Shown here one piece after another: positions 44,651-57,050 of a stretch of 64,000 nt of DNA. Source of the DNA: Coleophoma eucalyptorum (Eukaryota; Ascomycota; Leotiomycetes; Helotiales; Dermateaceae); assembly GCA_026120035.1 (NCBI GenBank), contig JALRME010000018.1, positions 558,001 to 622,000 of the forward strand. The letters run 5' to 3'. Positions within the stretch are counted from its first letter, which is position 1; the number at the start of each line of letters is the position of its first letter. The position numbers and the translations under genes were made by a program. The notes under the pieces are model-generated. The model was given only the letters and a program-made list of their open reading frames with translations, was not told the DNA's origin and did no database searches.

Positions 44651-47600
44651 TCACTTTGAGCCAACTTTTACTTGCTCCAGCATCTTTAATCTAGAGACTG
44701 TCCATAACTTATGTTCATGCTTTGGCCTAAGAATCTCAGTTTGTCCTTTCAGAGCCTCGGTATGCATCGCTTTTGCCTCCGTGGTACTACCCATATTCTC
44801 GTATATAAAACCGACGCTGTTTAGAATCCAAAGAGTGTCAGGATGTAGAGATCCCAGGATGCTCGCTCTGCGTTCATGCACTTTCCGCATCAATTCAACC
44901 GCTTCTTTATATTTCCCTAGATCTCGCAGACATCTTGAAATATCACTCGATGTCCAAATTGTATGCGGGTGATCCTCTCCTAAGAGTCTCTTTTGCCCCT
45001 CATAGGCTTGCTTGTGTAATTCCATAGCTTCTTCAACCTTTCCCTTGCGTCTATAGCTGCGAGCTAACGTATTGATAGTCCATACAACCTTGCACATCAG
45101 ATTCTGGTAATACTTTTCGGAGAATTTCAAGTGCATGCAGGTGGTAAGCTGAAGCTTCTTGATATTGTCCAAGATGTCGTGTCATGCGTCCAAGCTCATT
45201 GATGGTCAGGACTTTGTCAAGATGGTTTGCCGGCAAGTATTTTTCTTGAATCGCTAATGCCTACAGTTGTATGCTAATCGCATGCTCAGTATGTTCTTTT
45301 TGAGCATACTGGTCATACAGCATCCCTAAGCCGTTGAGCAGCCAGGTTGTCTCTAAACCATCTTTCCCACGTCTTTGTTGAACTCGACTCAGTGCTGATG
45401 AGAAGAGCTGAACACCTTGATCCAGCTGCCCAGCCATGTTATAGGCTCTCGCCAAATCACGCGCGATTATGTCCCTTTCAAAATTTGAAATATTCTCTCC
45501 CTGTGTCGTGGCTGGGGGCAATTCGTCTATATCGACAAGAGCTCGTTGTATGTCAGCCAGATCATCAGCCTTAGAAGCTGTTTTGATAGCCACCCCATGC
45601 TGTTGATTCTTCCAGTTGCGAACCTGTTTCTGTAATTTGGCAATTTGTTGAAGTGGAAAGGATTTTCTGTCCATAATCAAGAATCGTAAAATCAAGGTAG
45701 ACCTCGCCAAGGGGGAAACTGCAAACTCTTCGTATCTTTTGCATAACTTAGGGTTAAATGAAGATGATACAAGGTGAAAATAAAGATTCTGGGTCGAATA
45801 TTGAACCAGGGGATGTCGAAGACAGTTCACCTGGACGCTATGGATAATCGTAGGTATTGACAAACTTGCTAATATTACCTCTGCAATTTCTTGGTGAGCG
45901 TGCGGCTCCTTGATCAGGAACTGGCTCGCAACACCTGTCAGTGATGCGAATTCATAAGAGCTGCAGAGAAACTCGCGGACCGAGAAATGTACCACGTTGA
46001 ATATATCCTTATCTGTACGGTACTCAACCAAAGGGAAGCACAGATCAATTACCACATCCTTAAATGGGCGTTGGCTCTCCACAAACCCTTCTCGGGTACT
46101 ATCTCAGGATAGTGCGCTTTGGATATCTCTCCACGATGGATGGTGAGTGCTACAGCACACCTAGATCAGTATCTTTCGAGCTAGTTCTCGTCTATGAAGC
46201 GATTGGTTTCCCAGCTTCTCTAGGGCTCTTCCGTATACTCCATCAAGCCTAGCAGGCAAATTTGCCACAGCTTTCAATATACCATTTGGTCTACTGCAAG
46301 ACTCAAACTCTGAACGCCAAGAAATGCAAAAAGAAACATTCCATCGGCTGCTTGAGAGAGTCTATCGAAAGCTTGGCCTTGAGCGTCGGTTCCCTTTCCT
46401 GGCATTCGGTCAAGCGACATTGAAAGATAGCTGTCGATATCTGGTTGCATCAAATTTGTATCTAAGTGTATCCTTGTTGCGCTCTCGAACTCTTCTTGAA
46501 TGGCCGGAACCTTTCTTGAAAACAAGCCAAGTGAAGAGTTGAAACATCTCTTGCCATTGATGCAAAAGATTTTGTTAGTTCTCTAGCATCTTCGCATTCG
46601 ATTCCATCAATGACGATATATGCAGCTGGTAGAGAGGATACTAGATTCTGGAGAACTAAGAATAGTTCGTCCGACGATGAGATATGCTGTCGTCCATACC
46701 TCTTTGCTTTGCCATATGCCTCCAGAACGCTTGACGGCATAAATGGAAGCTGCGAAACCAGCTGTGATAAAATTGACCCGTAGACATTCAAGATGGATTG
46801 ATTCTGTACATCACCAGAGTCGCAGTAAAAGTACGCCATAGGAATTCCTTTATTCTGGTCTTGTAGATGCTCAATGACGGTGGCACTAAGAACGGACTTT
46901 CCCGACCCTGGACGGCCATAGACCCAGAGAACAGAGGAATAATATAGATTATCTGAAAAAAGTCTTCTCACGATTTGAAAGATGAAACGTTCAGGATCCA
47001 ACGGCCTGTTCCCTGTGCTCGTTTTGTCAAAACCCGATAAAAGTCTTCCGCAGGATCGACTTGACTAAGCCACCTGATTACTGAATCTTTCAGTTCTGTC
47101 GCGGTGAATTAGTTACTTTTTTCTCAAGACGCATTGTCTTTGGGTACTCACCGTTAATCTCGCGTTTCTCTGTCTTGCGCATGAAGGTTGTATTATCTAA
47201 TGATACGGATCCAACAAGCTCTTGAAGTTGCTTATTCGATGCATCTAGGCGCTGCCGATGTGCCAGAGTAATTTCATCATTGAAGATGCGGGTATATCGC
47301 TCGATATGATTAATATTGTCATTATATTCGGAATCAAAAGACCTCCTCACGTTCTTGAAAAAGATTCTCCATGCTATATTCAGAGTTAGCAAAACCAGAC
47401 CATAATTATATTTGGAACAATACTAACAACTAACTGTGACTGCAGTTCTTGTTTTCTCTAAGAACACGTATATTTCATCATACAAATCAGCCAGAGCTGT
47501 TCGAACTCGCATCTCCTGCGCGAACATTTCTTCATATTGGCTCGATATTGAGAGGATATCGCTGAGTTTTATCATTGCATTGTCGATAAAGTAGAAGTAA

Positions 47601-47900
47601 GTCATGGAACTCTGAGCAATCTGTACCACTATTTAGCATCCTCGAGAAACAGTGACAGTGCAATGAAATCTCACGATTAACACTGCCTTCAATGATCCCT
47701 GAACAAGCGTGGCTGGACTCGACCCATACTGTGACATTGTGTCAAGTGCAGGAGAAAACCTGGTGAAGAAGTCAATGACCGGTTCCATTGTACGCCCAAT
47801 TCGGCGATAGCGGCTTGAGGCAAAGTGGTGTCTCTCCAAGACACGCACTTCTCTCCACACATCTTCGATATGGACTGGAGCCGCGGGAGGAATCTCCGTC
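44651..47900 (-). pseudogene. Decayed STAND/NLR-type gene (Goodbye-like, NACHT, TPR)
   Basis: A recognisable but broken gene on the minus strand. Order: N-terminal helical region like fungal Goodbye-type STAND N-termini (47860-47100, split by at least three introns), the pre-NACHT stretch RWLSQVDPAEDF, a NACHT NTPase with Walker A GRPGSGKS (about 46910) and YIVIDGIEC (Walker B-like), helical linker, then tetratricopeptide repeats of the kinesin-light-chain type (LGEDHPHTIW, 45240-44651). Defects: an in-frame TGA where the family has Trp, plus a T-run frameshift just before the Walker A motif (about 46955); single-base frameshifts near 46525, 46275 and 45110; stops TAG (about 46140), TGA (about 46095) and TAG (about 45260). 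No start codon is found for the first exon. Each stop could come from Trp, Gln or Arg codons by C-to-T or G-to-A change. Intact relatives act in non-self recognition and programmed cell death. Confidence 0.82.
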
Positions 47901-48932
47901 TTGGTAATACTATTGAATGATCAATGAGTCGTCATATCTTCTAACGCTATACTGTAGGAATATCAGGGAAACTGTAATGGTATCTTTTTCACGGCTTGGT
48001 GGGTGACAGCCTTACACCAGAGGTCAGGCACCTCAAAAAGTGGAAGTATTTAAAATAACTCAAAATATTTCCCGATAGATTAAAGACTAGATAATGGATG
48101 TAAGCGTTTGTGTAAAGAAGTATTTTCCTTTTTGAACTAGTTGGAGAAGGACATTTATTGTGATGCCTACTAACTCACATGTCTAGAGTGGTGGGACGGC
48201 TTCTATCAGCCTTGAAGATTGCATCGCGGTTCAATGCCGCCAACAAAGGCTGCGCCACGTACAAATGAACACAAGCCCTGATGAGCATGAAGTGGTTGGT
48301 CGGGCTGGTGGAGGAGCAGCACTCACCTGCAGTCGCCTGCTTTTCCGTCCCAATTGAGGTACGGCTTCGTAAAAGCAAGCATGTCGTGTGCTGTGGGTCA
48401 CTAGCGAGCTGAAGCTGGTGCGGAGCCTCATGGAAAGCCTGGTACATCGCCCCCTCCCTTCCTTCGGTGAGATTCAATCATTTTTGGCGAACTCAATTTA
48501 ATGTGCTCCCCGATAAGTCGGGTTTCCTGAGTTACTTCCCGCTGTTGTTTCTGTCAAATACCTGCCCTGCATCACAGTCTTGGATCTGTCATAATGCCTG
48601 TAGATCAACCTAACACATTGGCCTATTCTATCTGTAGCATGGAACTTGGATGGAAAGATGCTATTAAAGAAATAACACAGAGACTCATAGGTGTCAATTT
48701 CACAGTCTCTGAAGAACTTTCCCAGGTCCATAAGCCCACTCTGCAGCTGAGATAGCCGTCACTGACATCGGGCCCAATAGGGGGAAGTATGGGAATATGT
48801 AGTCAGAGTTCCAACCCAGGCCCGCCTGCAAGATGATGAGATCCTGGTATTTTCCTACAGAGGCTCAACTTAAAATTTATGCTGATAAAACTTTAGAAGC
48901 TGCAACAACTGTGTTATCTTAGATCAAGGCAG
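47901..48932. other. Intergenic between decayed STAND gene and hydrolase
   Basis: No supported gene. A 77-codon minus-strand frame at 48498-48731 has no recognisable features. May include lost 5' parts of the STAND gene and the promoter of the hydrolase. Confidence 0.45.
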
Positions 48933-50508
48933 ATGAGAGCCGACCTTGGTGTTGAGGGATTACAGAAGTATGTTGCTCAAAAGGAGGAACCAATAGCAAA
49001 CACTCCAGAGAATGCCCCAGGTTCCTCGCTAGGTATTGTAAGAAACAAGCCAGATGCCTTACGTATCAAGAGTATACCGTTAGGTCTCTCAAAAGCAGAT
49101 GTACAGGTTGAGATCTACAGTGTTTTTGACAGCATGCCAGATATTCATAGCTTAACACCATCAGACGATAAATTTCAGCACGCAACCGCAACTTTCCCCA
49201 AAAATGATAACGAGTTTGCAATTGGCAAGCTGGCAGAGATAAAAAAGAATGCAGGTTCTTTATCCAAGAACTACAATTTCGATTTCGATACTGATTTTAT
49301 GTCGCTGACTGCCCTCTATGATGCTGGGCCCACGGCCATTGTTGAGTAAGGCTTCATTGCTAAAGATCATCTAATGAGTGCAGCTAATGAAATAAACCAG
49401 TATTTTTGCGGTAGCAGGTCTAGGGACTCATGCATACGGCACATTCAGATCCCCCAGTGAAGGGAGCACGGAGATGTGGCTTCGAGATTTTCTACCCAGC
49501 AGCATACCGGAAATCAGAGTCATACTCTACGGGTATCCATCAACAGTAGATGGCAGTAAATCGATAGAGACGATTGAAGATATCGCTAGTACAATGCTGG
49601 ATAGACTGGTACACTTTCGGAGAGATACTTCAGTACGCTGTCTAGCCCTGCAAATGCATCTTGAAGAAATCGACTGACTGTTGATAGACACAACATCGAC
49701 CTATAATTTTCTTAGGGCAAAGTTTAGGCGGCGTGATAGTCCAAGAAGTCAGTTCGAATGGCAAGTAGATTCTCACTTCAAGTACTAACGAGAAAATACA
49801 GACTTTGCTCTTAGCGGAAAAGAGTAATCAACCCGAAGAACTAGAGATCTTCAAGGCCTGGTACGGACTCGTCGGCTTTGGAGTTCCTAATGAGGGTTTG
49901 AACAATCCTTCTCTGCTACCGGCGGTACAAAATCAGCCAAATAAAGCTCTCATTAAACAGTTATGTTTAGACGATAAAGGGACACCGTCGCCATACCTCC
50001 GAACCCTCAGAGAGAGATTTGAAGAATGCTTGCGAAAACGAACGGAGGTTGCTAACTCTCCAGAGATAATATATTTTTGGGAGACCAATGAATCGGTCCC
50101 TAGATTGGTAGGAGAATACCTCATTTCAGACAGGCTATAAGAGAGGCTGACTGTAAACCAAAGCGTGCAAATATTGAGATCAAGCCTGTACTAATGGTAG
50201 CAAAAGACAATACGGCACTAGGTGTAAAATGGCGCGCACTGAACTCGGATCATGTGGGTATGGTAAAATATAAAAGCAAGGCAGATCCACTGTACGAGGA
50301 CGTCCGCAACAATATCAATAGCATGGTGAAACATCTCAAAGCGCGCCTTGAATCCATGGAACAGACCGCATCAGGCTCTTCTGTTGTTACAGTTGACGAT
50401 CGTTATTCTTTCGTGCAGGCTCAATTGAACACAAGCAAGGGAATCCCAATAAGAGATAAGGGAAAGAAGGCAGTGAAGGGAGGGCAAAAGGGACCTCGTA
50501 GGCGATGA
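48933..50508 (+). CDS. Free-standing SesB-like alpha/beta hydrolase
   Basis: Five exons: 48933-49345, 49401-49632, 49688-49747, 49802-50107 and 50164-50508 (introns 54-56 nt, all in frame); 451 aa. The first about 130 residues are a variable N-terminus. Then VDIFAVAGLGTHAYGTF and MWLRDFLP followed by VILYGYPS match the start of SesB-type fungal serine hydrolases. The nucleophile elbow is GQSLGG (Ser227), with Gln in place of the usual His. Later segments (WYGLVGFGVPNEG, LNSDHVGMVKY and KADPLYEDV) match the family end; the DH before GMVKY offers the catalytic His. It ends in a basic tail (KKAVKGGQKGPRRR). Such domains usually sit at the N-terminus of NLRs as effectors or occur alone next to them; here a decayed NLR lies 1 kb away. 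Start ATG is the first in frame. Confidence 0.75.
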
Positions 50509-50772
50509 ACAAAGTATTCTGAAGACGAAGACTATATTTGAGACTATAGTTTATCTCCTTAAGGAGATTTATCAGACATACAGTCAATCTCTAGCCTCAG
50601 TATTAATGCATGAAGAAATTAAAAAACTCTCATAATTCGTATATGAATTTGCACATGGAAAAGACCATAGTGCTATATACAATGCAGCAGCAGTGCTTCT
50701 TGAGCGTCTTCTTACAATCAAATGCCACCGTGTATCCTTTAACACCACATTGTGCATTGTTACATTCCGAGT

Positions 50773-53260
50773 TTATGCCTCTTGGAAATTAGCTGTGTCC
50801 ATGTGTCCCCCTATCATAAATCTTGAATTCTCTCCCCACTTCCTCAACCTAGACTTATAAAGAAACTTTAAATTCTCAAAATCTTCCGTAAATTTTACGC
50901 GTTCTAAACAGTCTTTATCAGCAATCTATCTATTACAAATAGAGTTTTAGAGAAAGAGAAAGATATTAATGTATATATAGTTAAAAAAAACAGGCAAAAG
51001 AAAAAGCAATAGAACGAACCTAGCTCGTTAGAAAATTTAATCTCCACCCAGCTAAGTTCCTTTGGATTATTTGGAAATCTCCACCGTCCCACTTTGAGGT
51101 CAACTCGTTTTGGTAATCGAATAAAGCATTTCACACATTTTGAATTCGTTTCATTGCATGTGCATAATGATGGGTCCACTTCGGCATCCTGTGAGACTAA
51201 ATAATATTAATAAACCAAATACGGTCAAGGCTTCAAGATGGTACTTACTTAACATTGTAATAATATCTCCTAGGTTGATATTTCTATCCTTTGAGGTCTC
51301 AACTAATAGAGAGAGCAAAGGCGCAATAGGTTGTTCCGTTATAAGGGCAGATACATTATCCTCTATACTTGCCGTGTGACTAAATGCTAGCCTTCTTTGG
51401 GCTCTAAGCATAGTAGTCGAGGCGATCGAATTCCGACTTATATTTGACATTGATGACGGCGCTCGGGAGAGCCAAGTAGGTTCGATGCTATCAAGAGTTG
51501 CTTGAGGTGTCTTCTCAGCTTTCTTATCCCAGAACTGTAGTCGCCCAAAATATGGAGTATCAAGAGCTTTTAAGCCTGTAATGAATTGGTTTTTCTGATA
51601 TATACGGAGGCGAACATTTGTTCCACTAGCCATAATGTCAGTGATGATTCGTAGACAAAGCCCGAAAAGATACGTACTAATCTCTTGCAACCCTATAGCC
51701 AGTCAAATGCTTCTGAAATTCCCTTAGATCAGGTTCATTCCGAAAGCAGAGTTGAAGAGTCGGTTCTTTGGTTTTTTTATCCTCGAGAATTAAATCGCAG
51801 GTGTGGAAATCATGAGGGTGGATGGAGTATCGAGGAATAATATGTGCTTGTCGCAGATCTCTAAACCAGGATGTTATCATCGTTGTTCTCAGTAGTAGTT
51901 ACCTTTATTCATTCACTTACACCTTCTTCAGATATTCTGCATCTGGTGGCCTTGAATCGAGTGTCAATGATAGGCAACCTTCGGTATCTATCAAAAGCTC
52001 TAGTTTCACATTTGCTTGCGAACCAGCTAACGTACTGCGATTCATTAGTGCTTAAGCATATAGAAGAAGAAGGTCAAATACCAATCAAAAACCACGCCAA
52101 TATCTTGAATATCAGACAACGTTGAATTGGAGTCATCAGATGGTAAGTGCCTTCGATGGGTCAGTGAGCTCACGCGTTCAGGTGTCAGGAAGGTGGTTGA
52201 CAGATCATCGAGCGCCCCGAACAAGTCCTAGCTCAAAGTCAGTTCAAAGCCAACGAACGATGTCGCTTCCCTCCAGTCACATACAATCTCAAGCTCAGTT
52301 ATGTAATTGGGCAACACCCACCCTGCCTTGAGCATTCGGAGATCCTCCGGATGAGTGAACATCGTTGAAAAGGCCTTGTACTCACCCGAGGACTTTGCAC
52401 TCGTTAAATAACGAGAACAAATCATCAGGTGAATCCACCGGTCAGTACCCTGGCATGACGTTTGCACTGCGGCGTGTATGTGCTGGAAAAATTCATGAAG
52501 AATATCACTCAATGACGAAGCTGAGATAAACGGCAAGGCATCCATCGAGATACTTTGCAGGTAGGAAAAGTCTTTCAACTTATTCCACTTCTCATCGATA
52601 ACAGGTATGTGATTACCATCAGGTTGTTTCTGCCGACAGAATCTTCGTACTTCAATGTCAATGTAAGTCTTGACTCTCGTTGATCTTCGCTGTCGGTCCT
52701 CGAGCGTTACGCCCTTGTGCGATGAGGTTGTACCGTGACTGATTTAATGTCAGTTTATGTTAGGCAAATGATGGTCAGTTAACTTACTAGTTCAGAGTAC
52801 GCAATAGCACGTCAAGCTTTTGATTGTCGATTGTTACCGATTCTTCCAGTGTCGCATGCACTCCGGGCTCGAGCTTGCGTAATTTCGCATTCGATCCGGA
52901 TCCATCGCCGAGTGCTGTCGATAATGAAGATAGTGTTGCCTCAAGACTTTTAAAGATTTGCGCAAAGTCTTTCAGTAGACGCGCAGGAGAGGACGATCCA
53001 TTAAGACCATCATTACTCTTACCCAGTGATCTGTGGAGGTGGGTATGGAGGTGGGTATGGAGGTACGTCAGTCTGTTTTGGATTTGCTCGACACCACTGT
53101 ATAAACCACGGGCATTTGGAACCCGGGAGTCTGTGGAAGCAGTCAGTATGTTGACCTGCTCTGGTTTAAAGCAGTGGTCACAAAGGGGAGCCTTACAGTA
53201 TTGCTGTAAGCGTCTGTGGACGTTATCGGCCGCGCTCAGTAGATCGTCGAAGAAGTCCAT
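50773..53260 (-). CDS. Conserved-looking protein of unknown function, 684 aa, eight exons
   Basis: Minus-strand exons: 53260-52788, 52738-52285, 52227-52082, 52034-51921, 51860-51678, 51625-51249, 51196-51020 and 50903-50773. All seven introns (49, 57, 47, 60, 52, 52 and 116 nt) have branch-like motifs and keep frame. I do not recognise the family. The N-terminal part is mostly helical (MDFFDDLLSAADNVHRRLQQY) with a short HTHL repeat. The middle contains DLFGALDDLSTTF and LELLIDTEG. The second half alternates beta-like stretches and a Ser-rich loop. Near the end is a Cys cluster (CTCNETNSKCVKC), then WVEIKFSNEL and a basic helix. Intron 2 contains an in-frame TAG; its GTATGT donor, CTGAC branch and CTAG acceptor argue it is a true intron. 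Its place beside HET, STAND and SesB-like genes suggests a role in recognition, but that is inference only. Confidence 0.68.
53034..53070. repeat. 12-bp tandem repeat in coding sequence
   Basis: About three copies of GGAGGTGGGTAT on the plus strand, encoding the HTHL repeats of the minus-strand gene. Likely length-variable. Confidence 0.75.
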
Positions 53261-54059
53261 GCTCAAGTCCCCTTTTGACAGATAACCGTCGCTCTCTTAT
53301 TAAGGAATGCAGTATCATAATAAGCCAATAACTGCAAGACAGGGTAAAGATCTAAGGAGGAAGAGTGGGCGATGAGGAAAGGTCAAGAAGGTGTGGTCGA
53401 GAATGGAGAGAGGGGAATTCTCGGTGGGCCAAAAAGAAACGGCAAGATAGACAAGGCGTGTACAGTTCACGCCCACCGTGCTGAGCCTCACCCACTCCAG
53501 CATTCCAGTAACGGCTCACCGAAGGCTGCAGATGGGAAGGCAAACGAGGCAGATCAAGGCAGGTCCGAAAGGCAAGGCGGACGAGGCAGCGACATAATGG
53601 GGAGGTTGCCGTATCATATCCTGCAACCTGCGCGAACTGCTGAGCATATACGAGTCAAGTCTTTTGGCTTTTGACAAAGCAAGCACTGAAGATACAGCTG
53701 AGAAGAAGAAGATGATACGCCGAATCTAATTCACCTCATTCCAAGCATCGAAGAATCCGGTTGGCTTCACCTGATCACTGTTGAAGTATAAGCCAAGATT
53801 GGGGGGCAGTTGGGATGACGAGGTTGCAATCATCGAGATAAAGACAGAATAAGGTGCATGCATGGCTTCCGCGCCCCCCCTGGTTCTTCCCCCTTGCAGG
53901 CCAGATGTAACCCCGGTCATGTATCTCAGCCTCACTCACTGGAAAGAGGACTCATAACTCAATCAAGAGAATCATTTGAGCATGTTGACCGTCATGATGA
54001 GTCGCCAGTCGACTTTGTTAACTGTTCGTTTGCAACATAAAACCTGTACCAGCTGAAAA
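53261..54059. other. Divergent intergenic region
   Basis: About 800 bp between divergent starts of the unknown gene (minus) and the permease (plus). No gene seen; a 100-codon plus-strand frame (53372-53674) is basic, low-complexity and unsupported. Confidence 0.5.
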
Positions 54060-56348
54060 ATGGATGATTCTTTATCAAGGGTCGTCCCAAAGGACGAGCC
54101 ACTACTCATTGAGCAGGATAATGATATTACGCGCGAAGACAGCCTTATCAGTTTCGAGGAACGAGGAGCAGTAGAGGCAGAACGACTGGCGGCCGAAAGC
54201 ACAACGAGGGAATATATTAGGACTCCTCAACACCTCTTGAAACCTTACCAAGTATTTGCCATCATTGCAAATCGCATGATCGGTAAGTTTATAGGCTTTC
54301 CTCAATCAAATTCAACCGGTTAATAATAAATGACGACAGGAACCGGAATCTTCGATACTCCAACAACCATCCTCCACCAAGACCGAAATATAGGATGGAG
54401 TCTAGTTTTCTGGAGTCTTGGTTTCATAGCTAGCATGGCTGGAACATACATGTTTGTCGAGTATGGTTTGACAATACCAAGGCATAAGTTGCGTGGCGGG
54501 AAAGAATCTGTCCCAAGAAGGTGAGTGTCAGCCAAAATGTCTGCATTTATAGACGATAAACTAAATCACATAACTTATGTAGTGGAGGAGAACTTAATTA
54601 TTTAAACTACCTTTGCAAGCATCCTAAATATATGGCCACCTGCGTGTTTGGCTGGATATTCATTGTAGTCGGAAACTCGGCAGCAAATTGCATCTCTTTT
54701 GCAGTGCACATTCTTGCTGCGGCAGGAGTTATGCCACCTTATTATGGTGTGGTGCAGGCCATCGCAATTGGCGTTGCATGGGCTGTATATGTAATTCATA
54801 CGACCGGACGGATGTCTGGTGTTCACCTGAACACTGCATTTGCGCTGGTGAAGGTTGGAATACTTTTGATGATGATCCTTTTAGGCTGGATAGTGCTTAA
54901 TAATCACACCAAAAGTATGCCCAGAGAGTCAGCTTCGAAATCAAATTTGGGAAGCCAGAGCTTTCAATACCTTCCGTCAGAAAGCGTGCATCAGTCGCGA
55001 GCGCGTGGCTATGCATCGGCATATTTGGATATTATCTTCACATTTGGAGGCTTTAACCAAGCTAACTATGTAGGTAATATCATATCATACCGTTCCTCTG
55101 ATTCACTAACTGACAAATCTCCTCTAGGTCCTTGGTGAAATCGGGCAACCTGCTATCAAGTTTAAACGAACGGCTCTTTGGAGCGTCGGGATTGTCAGCG
55201 CATTGTATTTGCTGGTTAACTTTGCATATGTGAGTGCTACTGGCTCCTCCTATAGTTACTGAATTACACTGATTCTTCTTCTGGCAGATGATTGTTGTAC
55301 CGATTTCTCGGGATGTCGGCTTCGCAGACGACTATAGTATATGCGGAGAGTTCTTCAAGTTAACAATAGGCAAGGTCTGGAATGAAGCAGATGCACTTCG
55401 ATTGATGAATGTGTGCCTGGCAGTCTCAAGTTTGGGGAACGTTGTTGTAACCACTTTTACAGCAGCGCGAGGTCGGCAGTCTCCTTAACTTGTGACTTCG
55501 CGATGAGCTAACGTATTACAGTCAAGCAAGAAATTGCGAAAGAAGGGATCTTACCGTGGTCTTTACAGCTTTCCAGAAATGTCAACCTGGTCGAGAAAAT
55601 CAAGAACAAAGTTAGAAGAGGCCCAAGACCAGATGTGGAGTTTGATGATGGGGCCAACTCAAGTAGCAGCCAGATCGAGCCTATTCCATCACCTGCATTG
55701 ATGATTCATGGGGTATTTGCCACTATACTTATTCTTATTACCCTAAGAATTAAACCAGTTAAATATGCATATCCGTTCCTTGTTGGTAAGTTTTAACACT
55801 GCCAGAATAGCTGCTGGTGCAGCTCAAGGATAAATAATCGTACTAACTCAACTATTATAGGCTTGTATAGCTATACAATCGATGCCATGGTTGGAATTAG
55901 CCTCAGTTCGGGATTGATTTACTATCGCCTGACCAAGTCTCGGTGGAACGAAATTTCCAAATTCAACAGGTATCTCAGTCTCGGGACTGCGTTTTTGGTT
56001 TTCTTCGCCAACTCGTTCCCCGTCGCAGCGTCATGGGTTCCCGCAAAGCCAGAGCAGCTGGCATCAAGTATTCCTTGGTACGTTGTGCCTGCTACAGGGG
56101 TTGCCTTACTCCTGAGTGGTTTCTTCTATTGGCTTGTATTCTATTATCTTGTCCCACTCTTCACAAGGGGCAGCGTGCTAGTGGTCACCCGTGAGCCAGT
56201 CTTGGCTCAAGATGACCAAGGTAATTTTACACAGATTGGTGAGACTGTTGGGCAGCGGTGGAAGGTCCCAGAGGTTTCCACTGCCGGGATACCTCTTCAT
56301 GAGTGGAGGAGAAGGGGGAGATCTGTATCTACCATCGTGAGTGACTAA
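54060..56348 (+). CDS. Amino-acid permease (APC superfamily, LAT/methionine-permease-like)
   Basis: Seven exons: 54060-54282, 54340-54520, 54583-55069, 55128-55229, 55288-55471, 55522-55785 and 55861-56348; introns 50-75 nt; 642 aa. A hydrophilic acidic N-terminus (about 60 aa) precedes helix 1, whose unwound segment RMIGTGIFDTP (split by intron 1) is the APC substrate-binding motif. Further family segments: FTFGGFNQANYVLGEIGQPA in helix 6, SSLGNVVVTTFTAARVKQEIAKEGILP, and a C-terminal hydrophilic tail with GQRWKVPEV. About 12 membrane segments. Likely a plasma-membrane amino-acid uptake carrier; similarity to high-affinity methionine permeases is my best guess. Complete gene. Confidence 0.9.
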
Positions 56349-57050
56349 AATTTAGCCTACGGTTGTGAATAAAGTTCTCAGCCCTTAACTTGACGTAATA
56401 TTGCAAGGGAAAAGGGTTCAATAAACTGTATCTAAAGTTGTTTATGTATTTTAGTTTGTATTTTCTAAGTGCAAGTGCTTGAGTGGAGTCGAAGGTATTA
56501 TGATTATGTGCTATAACTGGTTAAACTGACCAAACTATGTAAACTCAAGAAATCGTTTGATCAGTGGAATGTACTTTAATATAGTGTAGATAGAGTGCCA
56601 CATCTACGAGAGCTACCACTTGTGCTGATATATATTTCGACTAAAACACCTCAATGCCACCCAGTACAGCGGCTAGATCTATTATAGAGTTATGACAGCG
56701 CATTTATGGACCTTATGAGTTAGAGTACCTACAGAACTACTTTTATATGAAGAATTTTGCAATTTTGGATGGGACACCTTATTTCATGGTATGGGACCTA
56801 CAAGAAAACTTCCATGGCACTGGTAAGAGTCAGGAACAAACCCACAAAACTAGCCATCCAGCCTTATAATATCCCTTATCACTAGCAGTGACTGTGCAGA
56901 GAAGTTCGTCAGTAATACAGTAGTGTCATTATAATCTCTAATATGAGCCCCTACATGCGATGTTCCTATAGGGAGGTCGCATGAGCGCATACATACAAAC
57001 CTGCCTATACTATTTCAAAGTCAACTCCTTGAGCTCCAATAGATATGTAT
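56349..57050. other. AT-rich convergent spacer
   Basis: 700 bp between the 3' ends of permease and dioxygenase. No gene seen. Confidence 0.6.

Noticed and set aside
52228..52230. In-frame TAG first read as a nonsense mutation in the 684-aa gene
   Set aside because: A canonical 57-nt intron (GTATGT donor, CTGAC branch, CTAG acceptor) removes it and keeps frame.
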